Of a stretch of DNA of 64,000 nt, positions 1 to 10,967 are shown one piece after another. Position numbers and translations under genes: made by a program. Source of the DNA: Gammaproteobacteria bacterium (GTDB lineage: Bacteria > Pseudomonadota > Gammaproteobacteria > Xanthomonadales > Marinicellaceae); NCBI GenBank assembly GCA_030430025.1, contig JAUIGR010000002.1, forward strand, positions 1-64,000, written 5' to 3'. Position 1 is the first letter of the stretch; each line of letters starts with the position of its first letter. The notes beneath the pieces are model-generated. The model ran no database searches. It saw nothing but the letters and a program-made list of their open reading frames with translations, and was not told the DNA's origin.

Positions 1-443
1 GATAATGTTAAGTTACCATTGATAACGCCGACACCACCACCCTGGTTATCTGCTCTATGTCCGCCCGTGATTGTTAGCTCATGTAAAATCAAAACATCAC
101 TTTGATTTGGTGCATTCATCCTTAAAATACCAAACTCCGGAGCATTCGCTGCGCGTTGGATCGTTGCACCATGTCCTTGTATCGCTATACTGCTCTCAAT
201 CAAGGGTAACGCTTGATCAAGTATAAAGGTTTCATTGTCCGGCAAGCTGATAAAATCAGCACCACTGCCTTTGCTACAGTTACCTACAGCCTGATCAGTA
301 TTGGCTGCACTAATGGCATCAGCTAAAGTACAGCTGTTGCCATCGACAATAATAAGACCTGCCTGTACTGTGCCAACACCTAACTCTAACAATAAAGCAG
401 ATAACAACACTTTTTTCTTAACCTTCCCAAAATCTTTAACCAT
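1..443 (-). CDS. Secreted CSLREA-like beta-helix protein, 5' part only
   Basis: The reading frame starts at an ATG at 443 with an AGGAG ribosome site just upstream and runs off the left edge, so only about 147 N-terminal residues are present. Residues 1-28 form a signal peptide with a basic start, a Leu/Val core and cleavage near VQA. The mature part has a Cys-Thr-Leu-Ala-Asp-Ala motif followed by a stretch ending GSGADFISL. This is the usual pattern of CSLREA-type domains that precede right-handed beta-helix repeats in secreted proteins. Later residues (GATIQRA, LTITGGH) look like beta-helix rungs. The C-terminus is outside the window, so anchoring cannot be judged. Confidence 0.7.
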   Translation of the reverse strand, partial: MVKDFGKVKKKVLLSALLLELGVGTVQAGLIIVDGNSCTLADAISAANTDQAVGNCSKGSGADFISLPDNETFILDQALPLIESSIAIQGHGATIQRAANAPEFGILRMNAPNQSDVLILHELTITGGHRADNQGGGVGVINGNLTL

Positions 444-621
444 ATATTAACTCCTGAACTCATCTTTCAAAGCCATCGATAGACTTTTACGATATTCAAA
501 TAATGACCACATCAATACCATCGTGAAAAGTATCAAAATAAGGTCAAAGAAGTCGGTTTTTCCTTTATTAACTGTCTAGTGATGGGTTAAGCTTCTTGGA
601 AATTAGTATGCATTGTTTTAA

Positions 622-2220
622 GTGGTGAATTTCTTGGAGTACTTGAATACGTTTAAATTTTGTCTTTTGTATGTGATGGTCATGTTGAGCTGCTTCAATG
701 TCAGTGCTCAGACAGTGGGATTGCAAATTCATCAGGCTGGTACTGATTTAGGATATACCATGATTTCCAGGGGTGGCTCGGCTTATTTAATGGATAACGG
801 GGGTCAAATAGTTCATTTTTGGAATCATGGAACCAATTCCAAGCATCCAGGGTATTTACAAGATAATGGAGACTGGATTGCTGTCAGTAAAGGAGTTAAA
901 AGATATAACTGGGATGGCGATCTGCTTTGGGAATATAACAACATGGATGCCCATCATGATGTTGCCGTGATGGCTAATGGCAATGTGCTTTTGTTGGTTT
1001 GGGGGTTTAAAACAAATGCTGAAGCGATTGCTGCTGGTCGTAATCCTGAGCTATTAGATGGTAATCTTCAACCCATGATGATTTATGAAGTGAATCCACA
1101 AGGTGAGGTGGTTTGGGAGTGGCATGTCTGGGATCATTTGATTCAGGATTTTGATGAAAACAAAGCTAACTTTGGTGTGGTTGCTGATCACCCTGAGCTG
1201 GTTGATATCAATTATATGAGGAGTCCTGGTAGTGATTGGTTGCATGGTAATGCCATTGATTATAACCCAGTACTAGATCAAATTATGGTTTTACCTCGCT
1301 TTGTTAATGAAATTTGGATCATTGACCACAGTACTGATACAACACAGGCTGCTAGTCACAGTGGTGGTCAGACGGGGATGGGTGGTGATTTGCTATATCG
1401 ATGGGGTAATCCTGCAGCTTATCGTGCCATCGGGCCACAAATGAACTTTGGAGGTCATAATGCGCAATGGATAAAACCAGGACTGCCAGGTGCTGGCAAT
1501 ATCATTTTTTTTAATAACGGCGGTACCAATTATGGTCGTAATGGTGATTATTCCAGTGTTGATGAATTGACACCACCGTTAAAAGGGTTTAACTACGAAA
1601 TGTTACCACAGGGTGTTTATGGACCTTTGGATTTGGTATGGACTTTTCAAAAAAACATACCAGAGGACTTTTTTTCAAGTTTTATATCAGGTGCAGAGCG
1701 TTTAGCTAATGGCAATACACTCATAGACGAAGGTGATAAGGGTTTTTTATTTGAAGTGACTGGTGAAAATGAGGTGGTTTGGCAGTATCAGAATCCCATA
1801 GAAAATGGTGGGATATTACATCAAGGAGATCAAGTGCCTTTTGCTCCAGCGACTTCATTATTTCGGGCTTCTAGATACCCTGTTGATCATCCTGCTTTTG
1901 TTGGTCGTGATTTAGCACCATTGGCACCAATTGAACAGTATAATGAGTTTCAAACGTTGACTGTATCATCTGCTCATCCATCCATATTGGTTTATCCATC
2001 GTTAGGGCAACACAGTATTGGAATAGGGCAAAAATTGCCATTAATTGCTAAAAATAATGGTCAATATCTGTTCACTAGTTGGTCAGTTATTGTGGGTGAT
2101 GTAATAGTTGATGATCTTTTTAGTATTCATACGAATTTGTTGATGAATACAACAGCATCAACCATACATGCGCATTTCGAATTAAATCCTGATTGGATTT
2201 TTGGTCATGGTTTTGAGTGA
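622..2220 (+). CDS. Secreted arylsulfotransferase-like beta-propeller protein with GFE tail
   Basis: A 532-residue secreted protein. The hydrophobic stretch around residues 12-28 ends in SAQ, a signal-peptidase-I-type site. The body has repeated blocks of the type 'DNGGQIVHFWNHG', 'VNPQGEVVWEWH' and 'GENEVVWQYQNP', with paired His/Asn motifs (AHHDV, LHGNAIDY, GGHNAQW). This pattern is typical of arylsulfate sulfotransferase (ASST, AssT-like) propellers, which move sulfate between phenolic compounds in the periplasm. Activity is inferred from family resemblance only. The frame opens at GTG 622; no ATG has a good ribosome site, and TTG or GTG codons up to about 673 are alternatives. The last residues, DWIFGHGFE, resemble the tails of two other secreted proteins in this window. 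Confidence 0.72.
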   Translation: MVNFLEYLNTFKFCLLYVMVMLSCFNVSAQTVGLQIHQAGTDLGYTMISRGGSAYLMDNGGQIVHFWNHGTNSKHPGYLQDNGDWIAVSKGVKRYNWDGDLLWEYNNMDAHHDVAVMANGNVLLLVWGFKTNAEAIAAGRNPELLDGNLQPMMIYEVNPQGEVVWEWHVWDHLIQDFDENKANFGVVADHPELVDINYMRSPGSDWLHGNAIDYNPVLDQIMVLPRFVNEIWIIDHSTDTTQAASHSGGQTGMGGDLLYRWGNPAAYRAIGPQMNFGGHNAQWIKPGLPGAGNIIFFNNGGTNYGRNGDYSSVDELTPPLKGFNYEMLPQGVYGPLDLVWTFQKNIPEDFFSSFISGAERLANGNTLIDEGDKGFLFEVTGENEVVWQYQNPIENGGILHQGDQVPFAPATSLFRASRYPVDHPAFVGRDLAPLAPIEQYNEFQTLTVSSAHPSILVYPSLGQHSIGIGQKLPLIAKNNGQYLFTSWSVIVGDVIVDDLFSIHTNLLMNTTASTIHAHFELNPDWIFGHGFE

Positions 2221-2273
2221 CCAAGAGTTAAGGGCATTTCATATTAATGAAGTATAAAAGTTGGAGAATTTTT

Positions 2274-2798
2274 ATGAAATTTATTGTTTTATTGTTATTC
2301 AATTTTAGTGTTTGGGGGCAAACTGCTACAACTCAGGTTAACCCTTGTGACGAGTCAGTTTATCGGGCTTTTGATTTTTGGTTGGGGGAGTGGCAAGTCT
2401 ATGGAAAAGAAGATAAATCTGGTCCTTTGTTGGGAGCCAATCAGATTACCAAAGAACAAGGTGGTTGCTTAATTGTGGAAAATTGGACTGGAGCATCAGG
2501 GACCACCGGAACCAGTATGAATTATTATGATGGGGCTAAAAAACAATGGGTACAGCATTGGGTCAGTCCAGGTGGGGTGTCAATTTCTTATTATGGTGGC
2601 TTGCAAGGTGAGTCAATGGTTTTGCAAGGTCAAATTTATTATGCGACAAAGAGTGAGAATCCCATCCGAAATTTTAAAGGCACCTGGACTCCTTTGAAGG
2701 GTGGTGCGGTTAAGCAGTTTTTTGAAGAGTCGATAGATGGTGGTAATACATGGTATCCCTGGTTTACTGGTTATTATTTTAGAAAATCAGTGGATTGA
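2274..2798 (+). CDS. Small secreted protein, DUF1579-like
   Basis: About 174 residues. I start it at ATG 2274 because a GGAG site lies about ten bases upstream and the product then begins directly with a signal peptide (MKFIVLLLF... to VWGQ). An earlier in-frame ATG at 2247 lacks a ribosome site. The mature protein begins with a Cys, then 'FDFWLGEWQVYG', 'GGCLIVENWTG' and 'YYDGAKKQWVQHWV'. This pattern is common in DUF1579-like, lipocalin-type secreted proteins of unknown function. It follows the sulfotransferase-like gene by about 50 bases, and its 3' end overlaps the convergent yigZ by 25 bases. No substrate can be assigned. Confidence 0.6.
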   Translation: MKFIVLLLFNFSVWGQTATTQVNPCDESVYRAFDFWLGEWQVYGKEDKSGPLLGANQITKEQGGCLIVENWTGASGTTGTSMNYYDGAKKQWVQHWVSPGGVSISYYGGLQGESMVLQGQIYYATKSENPIRNFKGTWTPLKGGAVKQFFEESIDGGNTWYPWFTGYYFRKSVD

Positions 2799-3385
2799 TT
2801 GTTTATTTTGAGTAATGCCATACCTTTGCTGATGTTTTGAACGGTTTTAGTGAAACGATGAACATCTTGTTGTGGAATTTCTACTGTTGCTGTGATGCCA
2901 TTGTTAGAATAATCGTTATTAATCAGTGTGCCTTTATGTTTTTTGAGTAGTTGATGAAGACTTTGTTCTAAAGCAAAAGGTAAGCTGATTTCTATGATGT
3001 TTTTATCGATATAGTGTTCATATGGGGCTTGTTTTAAGCAGAGGGTAGTAATACCTCCATAGGCTCTAGCTAACCCTCCTGTACCTAATTTGATTCCACC
3101 GTAATGTCTAACTACCAAGGCCATGATGTTATCAAAACCAGAGTTTTCAATAGCAGAAAGTATTGGTTTTCCAGCAGTTCCAGAAGGTTCGCCATCATCA
3201 TCAAAGCGATAGTTTTGACCGAGTCGATAAGCCCAGCAATTATGAGTTGCTTCGGGTACTTGATTAGATGCTAAAAAAGCATCGAAATCTTCGATGCTTT
3301 TTATGGGCGAGCATATGCAAATAAACCGACTTTTTTTGATTTCTTCTTCAATTAGATGAGTTTTTGTTAGTCTTTTGTTATTCAA
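2774..3385 (-). CDS. yigZ: YigZ/IMPACT family protein
   Basis: A 203-residue cytosolic protein of the YigZ (IMPACT N-terminal) family. The diagnostic region is residues about 60-110, with 'RFDDDGEPSGTAGKPIL' and 'RHYGGIKLGTGGLARAYG'. The C-terminal third matches the ferredoxin-like second domain of YigZ. The family is widespread and its biochemical role is not settled. The start is TTG at 3385 and overlaps the end of the upstream minus-strand gene by 8 bases, which suggests translational coupling. The stop overlaps the convergent neighbour. Confidence 0.9.
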   Translation of the reverse strand: MNNKRLTKTHLIEEEIKKSRFICICSPIKSIEDFDAFLASNQVPEATHNCWAYRLGQNYRFDDDGEPSGTAGKPILSAIENSGFDNIMALVVRHYGGIKLGTGGLARAYGGITTLCLKQAPYEHYIDKNIIEISLPFALEQSLHQLLKKHKGTLINNDYSNNGITATVEIPQQDVHRFTKTVQNISKGMALLKINNQSTDFLK

Positions 3386-3779
3386 ATGGACTCAGATCAA
3401 TTTCTGGATAAGTTCTTTCAGCATATATAATTAAGTGTTCTAGTTTTTCTGTTTTGCCTAGTTGTTTGAATGCTTCTAAGTCTCTAATAACATCCTCTTT
3501 GTTGTGATAGCGCACAGCAAATTGCATGAAAGATTTACTGACTTTTCTTCTTTTTACCATTTCTTCTTCCGAATAGGCAGGGACGATTGGTTCACTTTTA
3601 GGTTGATCATAACTTGCAATCGTTATTTTAGGTTTTGTTTTCGGCTCGGACTCGGTGCTAACGGCTTCTTCTTTGATGATTGTCTCTACTTCTTGGTCTT
3701 TGTTCATAAAGGTATTCCAAGAGAAAGCGCCGCCGAGTACAACAGCAGCAAATACGATAAAAATAAGTGGTTTATTCAT
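3378..3779 (-). CDS. Membrane-anchored hypothetical protein
   Basis: I do not recognise this 133-residue protein. Residues 4-20 form one hydrophobic segment (IFIVFAAVVLGGAF), likely an uncleaved anchor. A charged low-complexity linker follows (about 28-70, rich in Glu, Lys, Pro), then a short helical domain containing 'SFMQFAVRYHNKEDVIRDLEAFKQLGKTEKLEHL'-type sequence. The likely topology is a short cytosolic N-terminus with a small periplasmic domain. It is translationally coupled to yigZ by an 8-base overlap, so the two are probably one transcript. Confidence 0.6.
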   Translation of the reverse strand: MNKPLIFIVFAAVVLGGAFSWNTFMNKDQEVETIIKEEAVSTESEPKTKPKITIASYDQPKSEPIVPAYSEEEMVKRRKVSKSFMQFAVRYHNKEDVIRDLEAFKQLGKTEKLEHLIIYAERTYPEIDLSPFE

Positions 3780-3826
3780 AATATTCTGTGTGATTTAAAA
3801 TTTTAACCGTGGCCTTAGACTAGTAA

Positions 3827-5161
3827 CTAGTCTAATCGTTCAGTAATTCGGGCGCGTATTTTACCAGATTTAAATATGGTTTCTACAGTTTCGCCAATTT
3901 TTACTTGTTTACTGTTTGTGATTGTACATTTTTCAAGGTTCCTGGTAATGCTATATCCTCTGCTTAAAATATGCAGTGGGCTACGGTCATGGAGTTGTGC
4001 TGCCATCTGATGTAGTTTGTTTTCAGTTAAATTGAATTTGTGTTTGATTTGAGTCGCCATTTGGTGGTTCAGCTGGGCTAAGGTTTGTGATATAGATTTT
4101 GTGTTGGGTAATTGTTGTGATAGCTTTATTTTACATTGGGCGGTGTGGTGTTGAGCTTGATGAAGATGTTGAAATATTGACTTTTGTAGTTTATCTTTGA
4201 TGTTTTCTATTTGATTTCGTTGCCATTTTAACGTGTTCTTTGGGTGAAATTTTTGCAGTTGTTGTCTAGCCATATCAGTTCTTTGCTGTGCTACTTGCCA
4301 TTGAGTTTTCCATAAATGGTGTAGCAATTGAGACTGGTGAATAAGTTGTTGTCTCTGCTGTTTGAAATCACCAGATAACAACTGAGCTGCAGCAGAAGGA
4401 GTAATACATGTCATGTCTGCGACCAAATCAGTAATGCTTTCATCTATTTCATGTCCTACTGCACTGATGATAGGTGTGTTTAATTGATCGATGGTGCGGG
4501 CCAAAAATTCGTCATTGAATGCCCACAAGTCTTCTTTAGAACCGCCACCCCTGGTCAGTAAAATGACATCATGGTTAGCTGTGTCCGCTAATAGTAGCTG
4601 TTCAATCATTTGGCCAGGTGCGTGTGGACCTTGAACTTGTGAGTGATAGAGTTCCACTTCTATAAGTGGATTGCGTTGTTTCAAAATATCCAGCACATCA
4701 TGTAGTGCAGCGCCTTGTCTAGATGTAATGATCCCTAGGGAGTTAGGCCATTGAGGAATGGTTTTCTTGTGACCAGGATCAAATAAACCTTGAGCTGAGA
4801 GTTTGGCTTTTAATTGTACCAGTTGTGCATCCCAGTCACCTGTTCCAACATCAAGAGTACGCATGACATTGAGCTGTAAGTCACCACGTGATTCATAAAG
4901 AGAGAGTTCAGCAAGTACAGTGACTTGTTTGCCTTTAACTAAGTTTAAGTGTCTTTTTTGCTTGAATAGAACACATTTGATGGCTGCATGATTGTCTTTG
5001 AGTGTGAAGTATTGGTGGCCTGCTGGTGAAGTGTATAGATCAAAAATTTCGCCGGTTAGCCATAAAGCTGGCCAGTATTCTGTCAAATGTTTTTTTAATA
5101 GCTGATTCAGTGAACTGGGTGTATGTGCGCTTTGAGGTGATTTTCCTTGTTCTTGTTGCAT
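3827..5161 (-). CDS. xseA: Exodeoxyribonuclease VII large subunit
   Basis: At 444 residues this matches the family length. An N-terminal OB-fold (about 15-105) binds single-stranded DNA; the catalytic region follows, with 'RGGGSKEDLWAFNDE' and 'SAVGHEIDESITDLVADM' plus 'TPSAAAQLL' around residues 205-265. A long Gln-rich coiled coil makes up residues 270-400. With XseB it degrades single-stranded DNA to oligonucleotides; xseB is not in this window. The gene is divergent from guaB across about 50 bases, an arrangement seen in many gammaproteobacteria. Confidence 0.95.
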   Translation of the reverse strand: MQQEQGKSPQSAHTPSSLNQLLKKHLTEYWPALWLTGEIFDLYTSPAGHQYFTLKDNHAAIKCVLFKQKRHLNLVKGKQVTVLAELSLYESRGDLQLNVMRTLDVGTGDWDAQLVQLKAKLSAQGLFDPGHKKTIPQWPNSLGIITSRQGAALHDVLDILKQRNPLIEVELYHSQVQGPHAPGQMIEQLLLADTANHDVILLTRGGGSKEDLWAFNDEFLARTIDQLNTPIISAVGHEIDESITDLVADMTCITPSAAAQLLSGDFKQQRQQLIHQSQLLHHLWKTQWQVAQQRTDMARQQLQKFHPKNTLKWQRNQIENIKDKLQKSIFQHLHQAQHHTAQCKIKLSQQLPNTKSISQTLAQLNHQMATQIKHKFNLTENKLHQMAAQLHDRSPLHILSRGYSITRNLEKCTITNSKQVKIGETVETIFKSGKIRARITERLD

Positions 5162-5199
5162 GTTATTATGATAAAATGCGTCGCTATTTTTTCATCTGA

Positions 5200-6675
<1,476 letters not shown>

Positions 6676-6689
6676 CAATAGGAATCTCG

Positions 6690-8240
6690 ATGGACATCAA
6701 GCAAAGTAAAATTCTGATATTGGATTACGGGTCTCAATATACCCAGTTGATTGCAAGGCGGGTCCGTGAATTGGATGTTTATTGTGAAATTTATGCTTGG
6801 GATGCTGATGCAGAAGATATCAAGGCTTTTGATCCACAGGGTGTTATCCTGTCTGGTGGACCTGAGTCAGTTCATCAGGACAATGCACCGACTTTAAATG
6901 AGGTGGTTTTATCACTGAATGTACCTATTTTGGGTGTTTGTTATGGTATGCAGTTACTGAATGTACATTATGGTGGAGAAGTCGAGGGGTCTGAGACCAA
7001 AGAGTTTGGTTATGCTCAGGTTGAGTTGACTCACTCCTCGGAGTTGTTTAAAAAAATTGACCATACTATTCTTGATGTTTGGATGAGTCATGGGGATCAT
7101 GTTAAAGCATTAGCACCAGTATTTACAGCAACGGCTCAAACCACTTCAACACCTTATGCTGCGTGCCAGCATATTGATAAACCGATCTACTGTGTGCAGT
7201 TTCACCCTGAGGTGGAACATACTAAGGATGGTAGAGCAATTTTATCTCAATTTGTCCATGAGATTTGTGGTTGTAAAAAACTATGGAAAACAGCCAATAT
7301 TATTGAGACCCATGTTGAAAATATCAAAAATCAAATAGGATCAGATAAGGTCTTGCTTGGTTTATCAGGTGGCGTTGATTCCTCAGTGGTGGCTGCTTTG
7401 CTCCATCAAGCGATTGGAGATCAGTTAGTATGTGTGTTCGTCGATACCGGTCTTCTGCGATATAAGGAAGGTGATGCTGTGATGGCCATGATGGCTGATA
7501 AAATGGACATCAATGTGATACGCATTAATGCACAGGAACACTACTATGATGCTTTGGCTGGTGTGGTTGATCCGGAGACTAAAAGAAAAATCATTGGTGA
7601 ATTATTTATCCGTATTTTTGAACAGGAAGCTCATCGTTTGCAGGGTGTTAAGTGGCTGGCACAAGGTACTATTTATCCCGATGTGATTGAGTCTGCAGGT
7701 GCTAAAACAGGTAAAGCTCATGTGATTAAATCACATCATAATGTTGGTGGCTTACCCAAAGATTTATCATTGAAGTTGGTGGAACCGTTAAAAGACTTGT
7801 TCAAGGATGAAGTGAGACAACTTGGTGTTCAATTGGGGTTGGCTGAGGAAATGGTTTATCGTCACCCATTTCCAGGTCCTGGTCTGGGTGTGCGTATTTT
7901 GGGTGAAGTCAAAGCGGAATATGCAGAGGTTCTGGCTAGAGCAGATCATATATTTATTGAAGAGTTACGTCGTCATGATTTGTATGATAAAACATCACAG
8001 GCATTTGCTGTTTTTTTACCAGTCAAGTCGGTTGGTGTCGTAGGTGATGCCCGACGTTATGAATATGTCATTGCTTTGCGTGCTGTCGAAACCATTGATT
8101 TTATGACTGCACAATGGGCTAGGTTACCCTATGATTTCATTGAACTGGTATCACGCCGCATTATTAATGAGATTACTCATGTTTCACGAGTGGTTTATGA
8201 TGTGTCAAGTAAACCACCAGCAACTATTGAATGGGAATAA
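6690..8240 (+). CDS. guaA: GMP synthase (glutamine-hydrolysing)
   Basis: Converts XMP to GMP using glutamine and ATP. The N-terminal class I glutamine amidotransferase domain has Cys84 in GVCYGMQ and the HPEVEHT His/Glu pair. The ATP pyrophosphatase domain has the SGGVDSS P-loop, and the C-terminal dimerisation domain ends normally ([10 protein letters not shown]). The length of 516 residues is normal. It is the second gene of guaB-guaA-tadA, and its last ten bases overlap the tadA start. Confidence 0.97.
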   Translation: MDIKQSKILILDYGSQYTQLIARRVRELDVYCEIYAWDADAEDIKAFDPQGVILSGGPESVHQDNAPTLNEVVLSLNVPILGVCYGMQLLNVHYGGEVEGSETKEFGYAQVELTHSSELFKKIDHTILDVWMSHGDHVKALAPVFTATAQTTSTPYAACQHIDKPIYCVQFHPEVEHTKDGRAILSQFVHEICGCKKLWKTANIIETHVENIKNQIGSDKVLLGLSGGVDSSVVAALLHQAIGDQLVCVFVDTGLLRYKEGDAVMAMMADKMDINVIRINAQEHYYDALAGVVDPETKRKIIGELFIRIFEQEAHRLQGVKWLAQGTIYPDVIESAGAKTGKAHVIKSHHNVGGLPKDLSLKLVEPLKDLFKDEVRQLGVQLGLAEEMVYRHPFPGPGLGVRILGEVKAEYAEVLARADHIFIEELRRHDLYDKTSQAFAVFLPVKSVGVVGDARRYEYVIALRAVETIDFMTAQWARLPYDFIELVSRRIINEITHVSRVVYDVSSKPPATIEWE

Positions 8241-8719
8241 ATAAGCAACAAGATGAAGCGATGATGCGTTTGGCTATAACACAGGCACGATTGGCGGAGG
8301 CCCAAGGTGAGGTCCCAATCGGTGCTGTGATTACCTACCGTCAACAGGTGATTGGTCAGGGTTATAATCAAGTCATTTCACTTAACGATCCCACTGCGCA
8401 TGCTGAAGTGATGGCTATCAAAGCAGCAGGCCAACATTTGTGCAATTATCGTATGCCTGATACTTCCTTATATGTCACACTTGAACCTTGTCTCATGTGT
8501 TCTGGTGCTTTGGTTCATGCCCGCGTTAGTCGTTTGGTTTTTGCTGCTTTTGATCGAAAAACTGGTGTGGTTAGTTCGATTGATGATGTGTTGGCTAAAC
8601 CTTATCATAACCATAAGGTTGAATGGCAGGGCGGTGTGTTAGCTGAGGAATGTGGCCGTTTATTGAGCGATTTTTTCAAAAAAAGGCGAGATCAAATCAA
8701 ATCTGAAAAAGCTAATTAG
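8231..8719 (+). CDS. tadA: tRNA-specific adenosine deaminase
   Basis: Deaminates A34 to inosine in tRNA-Arg(ACG). It is 162 residues long with the zinc/proton-shuttle motif HAE (in TAHAEVMAI) and PCLMC, the deaminase signature. The start ATG 8231 lies inside the end of guaA, so translation is probably coupled. Linkage of tadA to guaBA is common in gammaproteobacteria. The end is followed by a copy of a dispersed palindromic repeat. Confidence 0.95.
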   Translation: MGINKQQDEAMMRLAITQARLAEAQGEVPIGAVITYRQQVIGQGYNQVISLNDPTAHAEVMAIKAAGQHLCNYRMPDTSLYVTLEPCLMCSGALVHARVSRLVFAAFDRKTGVVSSIDDVLAKPYHNHKVEWQGGVLAEECGRLLSDFFKKRRDQIKSEKAN

Positions 8720-8721
8720 TC

Positions 8722-8838
8722 GAATCTGAAAAATGCATAACTTATTATTGCTAAATATAAAGAGTTGCTTCAATTTTGCACATTTTTTCAGCCGATGCTG
8801 GAAAAGGCCAGGAAGGACTTTTTCAGGACTGACTAATT
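8722..8838 (+). repeat. Dispersed intergenic repeat, copy A
   Basis: This stretch between convergent tadA and the transglycosylase gene is closely similar to 48761-48966 at both ends: it begins 'CGAATCTGAAAAATGCATAA' and ends 'GGACTTTTTCAGGACTGACT'. It lacks about 90 central bases present in that copy. The right end can form a hairpin between CTGGAAAAGGCC and GGACTTTTTCAG, so it may also act as a bidirectional terminator. A shorter third copy is at 17092-17140. No coding sequence is visible. Confidence 0.75.
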
Positions 8839-8846
8839 AAGCTGTT

Positions 8847-9500
8847 CTACTCAGCAGCTAGAGTTGTTGAGCTTCCCATTCGGTTTGTGAAAGTGTGTTT
8901 TTTATACCGGTTCATTAAAATCTTGACTCGGCGAACATATTCTTTGGTTTCCGGAAAGGGAGGCACTGTTTTACCGTATTTTTCAACAGCTGTTTCGCCA
9001 GAGTTGTAAGCAGCCAGAAAGACATCGGGAGTGCTGTATATGTTAATTAGGTGCTTAAGGTAGGCTGCACCACCATTGATGTTTTGTTGTGGATCGAAAG
9101 GGTCAGTTACTTGGTACGTTTTTTGCGTCAGAGGCATCAATTGCATCAAACCTTGGGCCCCTGCTGATGAAACTGCTTTGTGTTTGTAGGCTGATTCTGC
9201 GTGTATAACAGCGCGCAGTAAGTGTTCGTCAACACCATGTGTTCGAGCAGCGATCGATATTTCTGTACCGAACTTGTTATCAATCAACGGCGTTGTATTC
9301 CAGTTAATGCGATTACGCCAGGCACTGCATTCTGGACAACGGATGTTTAGGAGCTTGTAAGATTTGCCTACGGGCTTTTTTGAGGAATAGTGTATAATCC
9401 CCTTGTTGTCAACATGCTTGTAAATTTTTTGATCCTTACTTTTAGTAACGAAACAAAAACAAAGTAAAACAAGCGATACGATTGTTTTTATCATAGACAT
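8847..9500 (-). CDS. Lytic transglycosylase, SLT domain with DUF4124
   Basis: A 217-residue periplasmic murein hydrolase. After a signal peptide (about 1-20) comes a short DUF4124-type strand motif, 'IYKHVDNKGIIHYSSKKP', then an SLT/lysozyme-like domain with catalytic Glu102 in IHAESAY. Further motifs are GAQGLMQLMP and AAYNSGE. It cleaves the MurNAc-GlcNAc bond to form 1,6-anhydro ends. It is divergent from the coiled-coil/OmpA pair with only 40 bases between starts, so both promoters must sit in a very short region. Confidence 0.9.
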   Translation of the reverse strand: MSMIKTIVSLVLLCFCFVTKSKDQKIYKHVDNKGIIHYSSKKPVGKSYKLLNIRCPECSAWRNRINWNTTPLIDNKFGTEISIAARTHGVDEHLLRAVIHAESAYKHKAVSSAGAQGLMQLMPLTQKTYQVTDPFDPQQNINGGAAYLKHLINIYSTPDVFLAAYNSGETAVEKYGKTVPPFPETKEYVRRVKILMNRYKKHTFTNRMGSSTTLAAE

Positions 9501-9540
9501 TAATTAATTAATCAAAACAAACAATAAACACCGAATTATA

Positions 9541-9984
9541 ATGAAATCAAGTAATTTAGACAAACAGCACTCGCATATAAACAGTAAATGGAGTCTTTTT
9601 TCGAGAAATAGTTTCAAGATTTGGCTGGTTCTAGGTCTGATGTTGATATTTTGGTCATTAAATACTGAAGCCAGAAAAAAATATGACGAAGAAGCTTATT
9701 TTAAATTAGAAGCAGAGGTCGAGACATTGATTGATTCACCTGTGACCAATGTGGCACCCTTAGAAATTAAGTTTATTAAGGAAAAAATGGTTGAGGCAAA
9801 AAATGCCAAAGCTGAACGTGATCGTAAATTAGAGACTCAATTAATAGCACAAATACGAGCCGAAATGGAAATTGCCAACCTCAGATACGAAGTGAATCAG
9901 TTGAATGATGATCTGCTTGAGAAAAGAGATCAGCTATCTGCTGCGCAAGTGTATCTTTTAGATTTGAAGGAGCAGTTGCGATGA
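9541..9984 (+). CDS. DUF4398-like coiled-coil protein
   Basis: A 147-residue protein with one N-terminal hydrophobic segment (about 25-42, ending TEAR) preceded by a long basic cytosolic tail. The rest is a charged helical region (45-147) with DUF4398-like 'KEKMVEAKNAKAERDRKL' heptads. The last four bases overlap the start of the downstream OmpA gene (ATGA), so the two are coupled. DUF4398 proteins usually pair with OmpA-type peptidoglycan binders and probably act in the envelope. The function is unknown. Confidence 0.65.
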   Translation: MKSSNLDKQHSHINSKWSLFSRNSFKIWLVLGLMLIFWSLNTEARKKYDEEAYFKLEAEVETLIDSPVTNVAPLEIKFIKEKMVEAKNAKAERDRKLETQLIAQIRAEMEIANLRYEVNQLNDDLLEKRDQLSAAQVYLLDLKEQLR

Positions 9985-10940
9985 AATATTCGGTCGTTTC
10001 TTTATTTATCATGATATCTTCAAGTGCTTTTGCCGCGAAAAAAAATCTGGAACTTGAGGCTTTGCGTATTGAGTATGAAAATTTTTATCAAGTGGAAAAA
10101 TATAAACCTTTTGGCAAAGAAGCGAAAATTAGGGCCAAAGAAAGCATAGAAAATTTATATAAAAAAAATAAAAAAGGTCCTAAAGATCATGCTGTTTTTA
10201 TGGCTCGAAAACATATGGTCATGGCCAAAATGATTGCAGAGAAAGAATACCTGGAAAGTGAGTTAGCCAAAGTCAATCAGGCATTACAAGTTATTGATGT
10301 AGAGACTTTGCAAGTAGAAGCGCAAGTGGCTCGATTACAAGCTGATAGGGCTCAACTATTATTGAGTCTACAGCAAGAAGAGGTCGCCCGTATTGAAGCC
10401 GAAAAACAGGCTGTTTTAGCACATGCAAATCAACAAATAGAAAAAACACAGGCTGAGTTAGAGAGTGCTAAGGCTTATGCCGAACAACAAAAAGAAGTCG
10501 CTAAATTGGCTAAACAAGAGGCAGACCTTGCTTTTGAAGAAATTGATGCATTGACAAAACAATTGCAATCATTGGTATCACGTGAAACTGCTGATGGCTT
10601 GGTAATGACTTTGGGTGATTTTGTATTTGATTCTGCATCAGCAGATATTAAACAAGCAGCCATTGAGAATTTTAGCAAGGTCATAGCGTTCATAGATGGT
10701 TATCCGAATCGTCAAATCAGAGTAGAGGGTCACACAGACTCTTCTGGATCAGAAAGTTTTAACCTTAACTTGTCACAACAACGTGCTGATGCAGTACGGT
10801 TACTGTTAATCAATTATGGCGTTGTTGGTGATCGTATTGAGGCAGTCGGTATGGGTGAGTCATCACCTGTGGCTGACAATAATACAGAGTCTGGTAAATC
10901 AAAAAACCGCCGAGTCGATATTATCCTTCTGAATGAATAA
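9981..10940 (+). CDS. OmpA-family protein with coiled coil
   Basis: Of 319 residues, 1-19 are a signal peptide (SSSAFA), about 25-190 are a highly charged coiled coil with DUF4398 character, and 200-319 are an OmpA C-terminal domain. The latter shows 'VEGHTDSSGSESFNLNLS', 'RADAVRLLL' and 'KNRRVDIIL', including the Asp and Arg that bind diaminopimelate. It probably tethers an envelope structure to peptidoglycan. It is translationally coupled to the upstream coiled-coil gene. Confidence 0.85.
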   Translation: MKYSVVSLFIMISSSAFAAKKNLELEALRIEYENFYQVEKYKPFGKEAKIRAKESIENLYKKNKKGPKDHAVFMARKHMVMAKMIAEKEYLESELAKVNQALQVIDVETLQVEAQVARLQADRAQLLLSLQQEEVARIEAEKQAVLAHANQQIEKTQAELESAKAYAEQQKEVAKLAKQEADLAFEEIDALTKQLQSLVSRETADGLVMTLGDFVFDSASADIKQAAIENFSKVIAFIDGYPNRQIRVEGHTDSSGSESFNLNLSQQRADAVRLLLINYGVVGDRIEAVGMGESSPVADNNTESGKSKNRRVDIILLNE

Positions 10941-10967
10941 ATATTTTTCAAAACAAACAAAATTGTT

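Noticed and set aside
8722-8838. Insertion sequence
   Set aside because: No transposase, no clear terminal inverted repeats at both ends; called a dispersed repeat instead.
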